DNA from: Pseudomonadales bacterium
Lineage (GTDB): Bacteria > Pseudomonadota > Gammaproteobacteria > Pseudomonadales > Azotimanducaceae
Assembly (NCBI GenBank): GCA_041395945.1
Contig: JAWKZN010000001.1
Span: 744,001-808,000 of the forward strand
Direction: 5' to 3'
Length of the DNA: 64,000 nucleotides
A program made the translations under genes and the position numbers. The notes beneath the pieces are model-generated. The model had not been told where the DNA came from. It searched no databases and saw nothing but the letters and a program-made list of their open reading frames with translations. Positions 41,380 through 49,377 of the stretch are shown here, piece after piece (the stretch's first letter is position 1; every line of letters starts with the position of its first letter).

Positions 41380-42762
41380 ATGTCCTTCTGGAAAAAGCTC
41401 TTTGGTGTGGACATTGTGCGGTCTCTAGAAACCGCGAGAGAAACTGCGAGAGAAACCGCGAGAGAAACCAATTTCTCCGACTGCTTGCGAACCGAAGAAT
41501 ACGAAGGAGTTAATCGCAGGGATGAAAATGGCTGGACATCCTTGATGTCCGCAATCCTGAATTCCGAGGACGATGAAGTTTCGCGCCTATTAAGCCAAGG
41601 CGCAGACGTTAACCAGCAGGACAAGGAGGGCCAAACAGCCCTCATGCATGCTGGAAGATTCAGTATGGGCGATGGTTATCGTCACCTACGTATTGTGATG
41701 TTGCTGCTGGACCGCGGCGCGGACATCAATATGAAGGATCGGATGGGCCGAACGGCCCTGATGTTTGCCGCGTCTCGGAATGCTCATGCAATCGTCGAAA
41801 CTCTGTTGGGGCGCGGTGCGGATGTGCACGTTCAGGATAGGGATGGCAGGACGGCTCTCATGAACGCCGCCTGCACAAGTGACTTCGCCGGTGCCGCTGC
41901 AGCGATTCTGCAGCAGGGTGTGGGAGTCAACTTGCAGGATCAGAAAGGTCAGACAGCTCTCATGACCGCCGCCATTTTCGGGAACACTGATCTCGCTATC
42001 ACGCTGATTGAGTTGGGCGCGCTCATCGATATGCAAAATAAAGATGGTAAGACTGCACTTATGCTCGCTGCAGAAAAAGGCCATGCCGAGCTGGTCGGGG
42101 CACTATTAGCGCGCGGAGCCGACGCAAACCTGAGGGATAGATTCGGCCGGACGGCTCTCGAATATGCCGCAACAAGTAGTTATTCGGCGGTCGTGACATT
42201 ACTGGATGGCAGTACAGGTGCCAACTCAGAAGCAACGGGTGTTGGTACGGACAAATGGGCGGAACCGAAAAAGGACACCTCAGTGTTGCAGGGTGGGTTG
42301 GATTTCGGTTGCGCCGCCATGTTCGTGTTCGACTATGAACACATGGGCAATGCATACGGCGTCGAGGCGTTCGCGGCCATAGCCGAGTGTCTCGAAGGAT
42401 CAGCCGGGATATGCGCATTTCTCGATGGGGACCTCGAGGTGGCGGCGGGAGGGGTCTCGCGCGTACCCGGTCTGCTCATGGAAATACGCGACAACGGCTG
42501 GAACATCACCTCGCACCGCAGCGACAGTCCCCTGGTTCTGCTGGCAACGCAAGCTCGCATCTGCGCCTACGTCACCGCATTGTGGACCGACACAGCCGAT
42601 ATCATTCCGAGGCTGCACAAATACTTGAGTCATGCGCTCCCCGATGCGTATCTGGGCTATCTCGGGCAGCCTAAAGGCCTCGACCTGGCGATGTTCCACG
42701 AGATCTTCCGTCCGCTGAGCCTTCCGGTTCGGGTGACCTTTACGGACGGCGTGAGTCAGTAG
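41380..42762 (+). CDS. Ankyrin-repeat protein with an unknown C-terminal domain (460 aa)
   Basis: No signal peptide: it begins MSFWKKLFGVDIVRSL. ETARETARETARET follows at residues 17-30, from a 12-base repeat. Seven ankyrin repeats cover about residues 49-277, with repeats such as DRDGRTALMNAACTSDF and NKDGKTALMLAAEKGHAELV. Residues 290-460 form a separate domain (GGLDFGCAAMFVFDYEHMGN, GICAFLDGDLEVAAGGVSRV) that I do not recognise. Ankyrin arrays bind proteins; the partner is unknown. It is followed by a lipoprotein gene on the same strand. Confidence 0.85.
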   Translation: MSFWKKLFGVDIVRSLETARETARETARETNFSDCLRTEEYEGVNRRDENGWTSLMSAILNSEDDEVSRLLSQGADVNQQDKEGQTALMHAGRFSMGDGYRHLRIVMLLLDRGADINMKDRMGRTALMFAASRNAHAIVETLLGRGADVHVQDRDGRTALMNAACTSDFAGAAAAILQQGVGVNLQDQKGQTALMTAAIFGNTDLAITLIELGALIDMQNKDGKTALMLAAEKGHAELVGALLARGADANLRDRFGRTALEYAATSSYSAVVTLLDGSTGANSEATGVGTDKWAEPKKDTSVLQGGLDFGCAAMFVFDYEHMGNAYGVEAFAAIAECLEGSAGICAFLDGDLEVAAGGVSRVPGLLMEIRDNGWNITSHRSDSPLVLLATQARICAYVTALWTDTADIIPRLHKYLSHALPDAYLGYLGQPKGLDLAMFHEIFRPLSLPVRVTFTDGVSQ

Positions 42763-42871
42763 ACGTCCAAGACGTCTGGGTTTGAATCCAGAGCGCGCTA
42801 CCCTTCCTGGCAGGAAACCACTACATTCCATACGAATCCGCCGCACGAACTTGGACGGGAGCGTAACTGGC

Positions 42872-43783
42872 ATGAGAAGACTGATTCTCATATCCATGGC
42901 TGCACTGATGGGAGCTTGTTCCACGCAGTCGCCGCAGAGCCTGCAGCCACCGGAAAACTTTAACCCGGCTTTCGCGCAGATCACGGTGCAGCGTCCGTTT
43001 TCGATGGTTGGGGGCGGCTCAAGCTATGTGCACACCCTGTTCGATACGGGTAGCGGAATTGACTACAACGCCGATGTGCCGGAGCCCGGCGTCTCAGGTA
43101 TGGATCATTTTGTCCTGATTGATGAAATCACACCGGAACTCTTCGGCCAGATGAAATTCTTTAACGTATTCGGAAGCGCACCTGCGCCGTGGCAAGAACC
43201 CGAATCCAGAAATCCGCTGCAAGACCATGAGCGCATTTCGGAACGAGTTGACGAAACTCTCTTTGGCGCCACATTGGTGAAAAAGGTTGATATCTCCCGC
43301 GGTGGTGCGCTGGTGGATGCGCTTAACACCACCAATAGCAAAGGTGGCGAACTGCAGCGAGTCAAGCTCATGCAGCTTTATGACAGGCGGGAACGTGTGC
43401 TGTATCGTGTTCTGGAGAGCAGAGATGAGCGCTGCTTTGGTCCGGACCTCACGGGCATCAGGGCCGATCTGATCGAACCCGCGTTCAGTGACCTGGCTCC
43501 CGACTTCAAGAACAGATCGATGGACTATCTGTACGCCGAAATCTGCGGGCTACACGTTTCCTTCGAACTACGTTGGAACGCATATCACATTGGATCGCTC
43601 CCTGGGTTCTCGCCACTGACTTGGGAGCGAGCGCCGGGTCGGATGGCGCTCTATGCCGTCCTGCGCACCGCGCGCGTCTACGCAAACGAGATTACGGTGG
43701 AAGCTGGGCGACAGTACGTCGGGATCTATGACCCTAACACGATGACTTTCGTCATAGAGGCTGTCGAGTTGCAGCCTAAGTAG
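42872..43783 (+). CDS. Predicted lipoprotein of unknown function (303 aa)
   Basis: The ATG at 42872, with GGGAG upstream, gives RRLILISMAALMGACSTQSP, a lipoprotein signal with Cys at residue 16. The mature part shows FDTGSGIDYNADVPEPGVSG, DHFVLIDEITPELFGQMKFF, a basic-acidic middle and a C-terminal YVGIYDPNTMTFVIEAVELQ. No known domain recognised. It comes 109 bases after the ankyrin gene and 14 before a small membrane-protein gene, so the three may be co-transcribed up to the terminator at 44176. Confidence 0.75.
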   Translation: MRRLILISMAALMGACSTQSPQSLQPPENFNPAFAQITVQRPFSMVGGGSSYVHTLFDTGSGIDYNADVPEPGVSGMDHFVLIDEITPELFGQMKFFNVFGSAPAPWQEPESRNPLQDHERISERVDETLFGATLVKKVDISRGGALVDALNTTNSKGGELQRVKLMQLYDRRERVLYRVLESRDERCFGPDLTGIRADLIEPAFSDLAPDFKNRSMDYLYAEICGLHVSFELRWNAYHIGSLPGFSPLTWERAPGRMALYAVLRTARVYANEITVEAGRQYVGIYDPNTMTFVIEAVELQPK

Positions 43784-43797
43784 TCGGCAGAGTTCTC

Positions 43798-44091
43798 GTG
43801 GCGAAATCCATTCTTGTTTCGACTGTTATCATCGTCGGGCTGTATGTCGGACTCGCGTTGCTGCTGCACGGGCCGTCAAGCGCACTGCTTGAATTTCCTT
43901 TACCGTTCCTGGCGGCGGTTGGAGGGGCGGTTCTATTTTTGGCAATTGTTTGCGGCCCGGATCTGGGGCCCTCCCCGAATGACGCTCCCCGGTCCAAGCC
44001 GCCGGCTCCAAATGAGCCCGTGATGATGCGCCATTACTTTGCTCATGCGAAACCCCTGGCCAGCCATCCGTGGCTGGCCGCACTCACCTGA
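43798..44091 (+). CDS. Small membrane protein (97 aa)
   Basis: It starts with GTG 14 bases after the preceding stop. Two hydrophobic helices (ILVSTVIIVGLYVGLALLL and LPFLAAVGGAVLFLAIVCG) occupy residues 5-53, followed by a Pro-rich polar tail (PSPNDAPRSKPPAPNEPV). No family recognised. The tail's last part reads into AHPWLAALT-like sequence of doubtful reality. It is the last gene before the terminator. Confidence 0.55.
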   Translation: MAKSILVSTVIIVGLYVGLALLLHGPSSALLEFPLPFLAAVGGAVLFLAIVCGPDLGPSPNDAPRSKPPAPNEPVMMRHYFAHAKPLASHPWLAALT

Positions 44092-44175
44092 CCGAGCAGC
44101 GCTCGGTCTTGCCTGCGGCGACCGGCTCGTGCCCCGCGCCGTGCCGGACGCGGATTCATTCCCGATCGCGCATAC

Positions 44176-44211
44176 AAAAAGTAACGGCCCCGAATGGGGC
44201 CGTTACTTTTT
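44176..44211. terminator. Strong Rho-independent terminator
   Basis: A perfect 16-bp stem (AAAAAGTAACGGCCCC / GGGGCCGTTACTTTTT) around a GAAT loop, with T runs at the ends in both directions. It ends the ankyrin-lipoprotein cluster. Two bases later on the plus strand begins module copy 3, so on the minus strand it stands directly after the CCA-like end of the tmRNA-type sequence. Confidence 0.92.
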
Positions 44212-44213
44212 GA

Positions 44214-44300
44214 TGGTGGAGGCGGCGGCAACCACACTGCCTTGTGAATCATTAGGTTCTGCTAAACGCCGAAAATGCCCCCATCGATACCCCCAGATCA
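44214..44300 (-). repeat. Attachment-like module, copy 3
   Basis: TGGTGGAGGCGGCGGCAA matches copy 1 exactly, followed by GCTAAACGCC and the arm-like boxes AATGCCCCCA and GATACCCCCA. On the minus strand it reads ...CCGCCGCCTCCACCA followed at once by the terminator, the layout of a tmRNA 3' end. The GTTAGGAAY end shared by copies 1 and 2 is missing here. Confidence 0.75.
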
Positions 44301-44709
44301 TTTCGGCTGAGTTTTTTGGTTGGATTCAATCCGGTTTTATCTCTCTTCCGGCGTTCGGCATCGATAATCTGCGCGGGGTAGGGAGCCCACACGCCGTGAT
44401 ACGAAACCTCGGAACTGAAGGACTGTAGTATGAGGATCTGTATCAGGATCCCGATAAGGGTGTCAGACCGCCATTTGACGAATCTGCGCCGCCTCATTGC
44501 CGGGCTTGCAGCTGAACAGGTCTATTTGGATTCGAAGACATTCGATCCATGCTGCGCTCTAAGGATTTCGTGTCCGGCGTAAAAGCCAGGCTTGCCGCCA
44601 CTCGATGTGCAATGGTATGAGGGAGCGAAATCTCCAATGGGACATCCTACGACCGCATCGACAACCCGATAGAATTCGACAGGGTGCGTAGTTCGAGAGG
44701 AAGGGAAGA
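44301..44709. other. Non-coding stretch before the beta-propeller genes
   Basis: About 410 bases with no gene I can support. The promoter of the gene starting at 44710 should be here; no clear pair of hexamers was found. Confidence 0.4.
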
Positions 44710-46206
44710 ATGGCGCAATCACGGAAAGACTCAATTCGATATGGCTGGACACCCGATTGCGCGGCCACAGATCGCTTGCGTTCGTTCGGAATCTCGCCTT
44801 TAAAGTGGAGCTTTACGCCAAGACTTGCAGCTGCGTGGATGCTGGCGATTCTCGTTCCTGTAGCTGGATCAGGGCAATCCAAAGGGGTAGGCGAAGAAGG
44901 GCATCAGGAGCAGACCCGCGTGCGCTACGAAATTGCCTGGGAACGAACACTCGGTGGACCGAAATCAGATAGCTTCAACTCGATCACGGCAACTTCCAGT
45001 GGCGATGTTGTTGTGATCGGTGTTCGCCACACTGTCGGAGCCCCGCCCTCCCAACATGAACAGCGATCGGGGTGGCTACTGCGACTGCAAGCAAACGGCG
45101 AGGAGGTCTGGAACAGGTTGGCTGAACCACGGGGTCCGGGTCAGATGCTGGGCAGCGCCTCGACTTACTCGCTAGAGCATGTGGTTCCCTGGAAAGACGA
45201 TGGTTATCTGGCGGTTGGCCGTGCTGAAACAATACGAAGCACATCAGTCAACAGTCCCTTGTTGATCGACTATGACGGCTGGATCTATGCATTCGACGAC
45301 ACAGCTTCGGGTTTTTCCCACGCGCTCGTTTCGGGGCCGGCGGAGCACACGGAATCGAAGCCGATGACATATACACTCCACCGCGCGTCCGCGTCCGCCT
45401 CGCATGGGTTTGTGGCTGTCGGAATAGAAGGGTTTCTGAAATCGGGGACGGGGTCCTTTATGGATGTTGTCGCCCGAGTTCCGTGGGTGTTGCGTGTTGG
45501 CAGCGACAGCAAGGAACTCTGGCGTAAGGAATACAATAGGGCGTCGGGTGTCACTTGGCTGACAGATGCCGCATTGCTCCCGGACAGCAGCGTCCTCTTG
45601 GGCGCACGACCCGAAAGAGAGACCGGTGGCCCCAGCACCGGACTGCTGATCCGCTTGGGCCTCGACGGTAACGAGGTCTGGCGCCGGACCATGGATAATC
45701 CAGCCGGGTTGTCCCTGTCGGCAATGAAATTGATCGACGACGAACATATTGTCCTTGTGGGGACAGCAGAACTACCGGAAATCGGGGGCGAATCGATCAA
45801 CCACAAGCGCGGAGGCTGGATTGGCATCGCGGATCTGTCCGGCAACGTTCTTACCAGTCTTTCCGTTGCTGGTGATTTCTACCTAGGACTTCGCGACATC
45901 GTTGAGCTTCGCGGCGGTGGATTCGCTGCTGTCGGCACCGTGCGAGATACCGATAGCGACGACTCGGACGGATTTGTGGTGACTACCGACGAGAGACTCC
46001 GCGAGACTTCGAGGAACCGATTCGGTGGTGAAACCAAAGAAGAGCTGAAAGGAATCGCTGCCCTGCCCGACGGTAAATTGATCGCCGCTGGTGTACGAAC
46101 GGTCGATGGTTCAACAGACGGCTGGGTTGTTGCTCTGACGCCTCACGACAACGGGGTCGACGATGCTTTTGATACAGCAGAGCCTGCAGCGCCACAGACT
46201 GAGTAG
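44710..46206 (+). CDS. Predicted beta-propeller protein, possibly exported (498 aa)
   Basis: A hydrophobic segment at about residues 40-55 (LAAAWMLAILVPVAGSGQS) suggests an uncleaved or late signal. The rest consists of repeated four-stranded blades, each with a pattern like GWLLRLQANGEEVWNR, GLLIRLGLDGNEVWRR, GGWIGIADLSGNVLTSL and DGWVVALTP, preceded by a G-D/G-VVV-G strand. About six or seven blades are visible. Such propellers are usually binding scaffolds in the envelope. The start is uncertain: an ATG nearer the hydrophobic segment would give a more normal signal peptide. A second propeller-type gene follows. Confidence 0.75.
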   Translation: MAQSRKDSIRYGWTPDCAATDRLRSFGISPLKWSFTPRLAAAWMLAILVPVAGSGQSKGVGEEGHQEQTRVRYEIAWERTLGGPKSDSFNSITATSSGDVVVIGVRHTVGAPPSQHEQRSGWLLRLQANGEEVWNRLAEPRGPGQMLGSASTYSLEHVVPWKDDGYLAVGRAETIRSTSVNSPLLIDYDGWIYAFDDTASGFSHALVSGPAEHTESKPMTYTLHRASASASHGFVAVGIEGFLKSGTGSFMDVVARVPWVLRVGSDSKELWRKEYNRASGVTWLTDAALLPDSSVLLGARPERETGGPSTGLLIRLGLDGNEVWRRTMDNPAGLSLSAMKLIDDEHIVLVGTAELPEIGGESINHKRGGWIGIADLSGNVLTSLSVAGDFYLGLRDIVELRGGGFAAVGTVRDTDSDDSDGFVVTTDERLRETSRNRFGGETKEELKGIAALPDGKLIAAGVRTVDGSTDGWVVALTPHDNGVDDAFDTAEPAAPQTE

Positions 46207-46301
46207 ATTTGCGCAATGTTGCTACGGGTTCGAAAGCGATTGCGGAGGCGGCCTTTCATTTCCACTTGTACCGACAGCTATATACGGGGCAATTATCGTC
46301 T

Positions 46302-47504
46302 ATGGAGTTCTACTCTACGATGAACAGAAACTCCAGCGGTGCAACAACGAAAGACACTTCCGTTTGCACCGGGATTCTCGCCTTCGCGGTACTTCTGCTT
46401 GCAACCGCTACCGGTTGTGACGCGTCGGAGAACAAGCACTCCCCCGTGGGGCTGGTCGGAGGCATCGACCTGATCCCGGAATTCATGATGGTTGGGGAGG
46501 TTGAGCACCTGATCGTCCAGGGAAACTACGCGTATGGCAACACTCTGGACAAGCTGTTGATTGTAGACATTTCCAACCCGGCAGCTCCGGTGAAAGCTGG
46601 AGAGATCAATATTAGTGAGCTTTCCCGGATTCGAGCTCTCGTCGTTCGCGGGTCAGATCTTCTGATCGCCGCAGGGCCGAACAATGGGGATGTGTATCTG
46701 TACCTCGCTGATACATCGGATCACGGGCATCTGCAGATAAGGGGTAGAGTCAAAATCTACGACAAGGTCCGAGATCATCTGGTGCCATCTCCTGTGGAGG
46801 AGTTGAGCATCGTGGTAGGCGACAACCATATTTACGTCATTGGTTTCGCCGAGCTCAAGGTGATTGATGTTTTCGATCTATCGGAACCCAGGCTCATTGC
46901 AGACACCAGTGAACTCAGCGGTAATCTCGCATTGAAATCCTCTTCCCGATACTGGGTGAGACTCAGTAGCGACTACGACGGGTCGTTCCTTCGTGTATTC
47001 GACAGCGAGGAAGAGTCCAATCCGAAAGTTGTCGGCAAGGTGAACCTTGGAGAGCTTGACATCACCGCCGCAGCGAGCGTTCAGAATTTCGTATACATCG
47101 GCGCGCGGGTTTTGAATGCCGAATCAGGACAGCACTACAACGGGCTCTTCGTCTACGACATATCGGAGCCGAGCTCACCACAGCGCATCGGCGAATCCAA
47201 CCTCGGTGCCGGACTGATGGTGGGCACACACCAGGGTGCTCAGACCATGTCGATGGTGGCTGTCACAGACATCGTCGTTTCGGGATCGTATGCATACATT
47301 GCGGAATCACATGCAGGGATCAAGGTTGTCGATGTGAGTAACCCGGCGGCACCTGAGTACATCGCCACGCTGGAAACGAGAATATCCGCAACAGACCTGG
47401 CGACCGATGGCAGGTACCTTTATGCAGTCAACAACAACAAGTTCATCAGCCCCTTTGATCTCATGATCTTCCAACTCATGCCTGACAAGGATATTACCCC
47501 GTAG
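46302..47504 (+). CDS. LVIVD-repeat beta-propeller lipoprotein (about 400 aa)
   Basis: ATG at 46302 or 46320; both place a hydrophobic signal (CTGILAFAVLLLATATGC) with a Cys that could be lipidated, although the residue at -3 is not ideal. The mature protein has LVIVD-type repeats: KLLIVDISNPAAPVKAGEI, LKVIDVFDLSEPRLIADTS, GLFVYDISEPSSPQRIGE and IKVVDVSNPAAPEYIATLE. These build a surface propeller. It follows the 498-residue propeller gene by 95 bases on the same strand, so they may work as a pair. The ligand is unknown. Confidence 0.82.
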   Translation: MEFYSTMNRNSSGATTKDTSVCTGILAFAVLLLATATGCDASENKHSPVGLVGGIDLIPEFMMVGEVEHLIVQGNYAYGNTLDKLLIVDISNPAAPVKAGEINISELSRIRALVVRGSDLLIAAGPNNGDVYLYLADTSDHGHLQIRGRVKIYDKVRDHLVPSPVEELSIVVGDNHIYVIGFAELKVIDVFDLSEPRLIADTSELSGNLALKSSSRYWVRLSSDYDGSFLRVFDSEEESNPKVVGKVNLGELDITAAASVQNFVYIGARVLNAESGQHYNGLFVYDISEPSSPQRIGESNLGAGLMVGTHQGAQTMSMVAVTDIVVSGSYAYIAESHAGIKVVDVSNPAAPEYIATLETRISATDLATDGRYLYAVNNNKFISPFDLMIFQLMPDKDITP

Positions 47505-48005
47505 CCGCAGCCTCGAACCTCGAATATGTCATTGAGCTGCGGCGACGGTGAGCCCAGATTCGGACAGTGCCGCGACTCCGGACATGGCTCTTCGCCCTGC
47601 ACATCCTGCCGCGCTGCGGCGTGTGCCTCAAGCCTCGCCACAGGTGTTTGCGGCGGTACAACTTCATCGTGCACCATGCCCCAGCGCACAATGATCGCCC
47701 GGGCACGGCACTTTTATCCACCCTTCCCCGCCGCTCAGTCCCGTGCCCGTAGAAGCCACTCTATTCGGCGTAAGGAGTCATTCAGAAAGTCGACCGGCAG
47801 GGCTCGACCCTAATCCGAGATGGCCCGGAGTGGTGGACCGACATCGCCAGTATCCGTACTCTCGCAGGGAAGGTGGCTGTGGGCTGGCGGGTTAGACTGG
47901 ACTTCCCGGGGAACCGTAGACAGCGCTCTGCCTCATAACGAGGCCGGCTTCTCTTCTTCTAAAAAGATAGGGTTTCGGGTGTGCTCGTGGCGGTTCTGTA
48001 TGTGA
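47505..48005. other. Non-coding stretch after the LVIVD gene
   Basis: Five hundred bases without a supportable gene. Short frames are present on both strands but none has a ribosome site or recognisable product. It may hold decayed mobile DNA. Confidence 0.4.
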
Positions 48006-48422
48006 TCAGGCCTGAGTGGGCTTTGCTTGCTCACGTAAAGCGCTCGCAAGATCGGTCCTGCTGAAGTCGTTACCTTTGAAAAGAAGGGGTAAGCCTGTGG
48101 ACTTCGACAATGCGTAAGCGAAGCAGTCGCCAAAGTTGAGGCCTGCTGCATGATTACCTTTACCGAAGTCCAGGTACGCCTGACGGGCAATGTCCGCCTG
48201 TTCGCGAGTCACTGTTTCTATACTGATCTCGGCCCGCGAGATCATGGCATCGAGCTGTCTTCCTGCCGCGGCGCCGATCTGATTGTCTACGACGACGCCG
48301 GCTTCCAGATAGTTTGCAGCCGAGATCAAGCGTACTTGTGCCGTTGCAATCGCCTCTGCGTACCGCTCGGCATCGTCCTCGGCGAATAAAATCGCCAAGA
48401 CGGCCGACGTGTCGATGATCAT
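48006..48422 (-). CDS. vapC: VapC-type PIN ribonuclease toxin
   Basis: The ATG at 48422 gives MIIDTSAVLAILFAEDDAER with the first catalytic Asp. The middle Glu is in AANYLEAGVV, and NFGDCFAYALSKSTGLPLLF with KGNDFSRTDL supplies the last acidic residues. The 138 residues fit the VapC family that pairs with Rv0623-like antitoxins. It overlaps its antitoxin by 4 bases (ATGA). It is the last intact gene before the right end of the island, where a TA module may stabilise the element. Confidence 0.9.
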   Translation of the reverse strand: MIIDTSAVLAILFAEDDAERYAEAIATAQVRLISAANYLEAGVVVDNQIGAAAGRQLDAMISRAEISIETVTREQADIARQAYLDFGKGNHAAGLNFGDCFAYALSKSTGLPLLFKGNDFSRTDLASALREQAKPTQA

Positions 48423-48670
48423 TCGGGCAGACCGTGTTCGTTGTAGAGGAACTCGCCATGTTTGGTGGCGTTGTGGCGACCGTAACCCATGCATCTTTTC
48501 CCGATTTCGAGCAGGTCAGCCGTAAGCGCTTCTCGATCCCGATCACGCCTTTCACGCGCGAGACGTTCGCGCAGCGCCTCAGTAACAGCTTGGGTCTTGC
48601 TTTCCCCAGTGAGGTTTGCGAGCTCCTCTACCAACCGATCGGCCTCTGCGCTCTTGATGTTCAGCGACAT
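48419..48670 (-). CDS. vapB: VapB antitoxin (Rv0623 family)
   Basis: The 83-residue product opens SLNIKSAEADRLVEELANLT and continues GESKTQAVTEALRERLARE, the ribbon-helix-helix-like N-terminal signature of Rv0623/PSK antitoxins. The C-terminus (GRHNATKHGEFLYNEHGLPE) would wrap around the toxin. It is transcribed before vapC and should repress the pair. The ribosome site is weak. Confidence 0.9.
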   Translation of the reverse strand: MSLNIKSAEADRLVEELANLTGESKTQAVTEALRERLARERRDRDREALTADLLEIGKRCMGYGRHNATKHGEFLYNEHGLPE

Positions 48671-48837
48671 GTGGTTTCTTTAATGGTAGAAATACTATCC
48701 GCCTTTCTACTATTTCTCCGCCGACTCGTCAAACTGAACTCGAATGGGGAGGCGGCGGGGGCTGTAATGAGCCGCTAGATAGACACGATCTGGACGCGAT
48801 ACCGTCATAACATATTGAAAAGTAAGAAAACACCGAA

Positions 48838-48863
48838 GGTTCGAATCCCTCCCTCTCCGCCAT
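48838..48863 (+). repeat. Right attachment repeat (attR), tRNA-Ser 3' end
   Basis: Exact 26-base copy of 31250-31275, from the T arm through CCA plus one base. No acceptor 5' half or anticodon arm lies upstream, so this is only the tRNA tail. It marks the right end of a 17.6-kb insertion. Confidence 0.93.
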
Positions 48864-48911
48864 ATAGAAAAGGCCCCGATGGGGCCTTTTCTATATGGCG
48901 GAGAGGGAGGG
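48847..48911. terminator. 65-base palindrome: tRNA tail plus terminator
   Basis: Two perfect 31-base arms (48847-48877 and 48881-48911) flank the loop GAT. The core AAAAGGCCCC-GAT-GGGGCCTTTT is a strong Rho-independent terminator, probably the original terminator of tRNA-Ser. The arms extend through the tRNA acceptor end, so the right arm is an inverted copy of the tRNA tail (GGCGGAGAGGGAGGG). Confidence 0.9.
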
Positions 48912-48954
48912 TAGAAAGCAGAACCCTCCGGTTCGACAAACTCCCGAAGGGAGT

Positions 48955-49110
48955 TTGGACGCAGGAGCAGAAGCGAAGGCGCCCCGAGGGGGTGAGGGCG
49001 CGCGCAAAGCGCGCACGAATCAATCCCTGGTGAGTCCAGGCTCATCCCCGCGCGAGCGAGTTGGACGCAGGAACGAAAGCGACGGCGCCCCGAAGGGTGA
49101 GGGGGCGCGC
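48955..49110 (+). repeat. GC-rich direct repeat pair beside the island end
   Basis: Two related units of about 50 bases (48955-49005 and 49061-49110) each start TTGGACGCAGGA and contain GGCGCCCCGA, GGTGAGGG and CGCGC. Between them lie small inverted repeats (GCGCGC AAA GCGCGC; CCTGG TGAGT CCAGG). They contain no gene. Confidence 0.7.
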
Positions 49111-49112
49111 AG

Positions 49113-49312
49113 CTTGAGGATTTCCTTCTTCGTATCGTTCAGCTTTGCCGTCTGGGCATCGGCCTTACTGGGTTTGATCGCTTTGGCCCGCTTATACAGG
49201 CTGTAAGCGGATACGCCAAGTCGCTCGGCGACCTCGGCTACTGGACAGCCTCGTTCGACGATTTGCCGAACCGCCTCGTCCTTGAATTCGGGGTGTATCG
49301 CTGATTACTCAT
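49113..49312 (-). pseudogene. IS3-family transposase OrfA remnant
   Basis: Reading on the minus strand from an ATG at 49312 (MSNQRY, GGAAGTGA upstream), a one-base deletion shifts into HPEFKDEAVRQIVERGCPVA, then EVAERLGVSAYSLYKRAKAI and TAKLNDTKKEILKLR. This is the helix-turn-helix part of an IS3/IS911-like OrfA. It breaks off into the GC-rich repeats, with no OrfB. It is dead. Confidence 0.82.
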
Positions 49313-49377
49313 TCACTTCCTCCTATGCAAATAGAATAGGCTGAAAGTGTCCGCGGAACCCGGGGCATTCCACGCAC

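Noticed and set aside
48710..49206. Several open frames on both strands around the tRNA tail and palindrome (also with GGEGGIRTF)
   Set aside because: They arise from the tRNA tail, its inverted copy and GC-rich repeats. No ribosome sites or recognisable domains.
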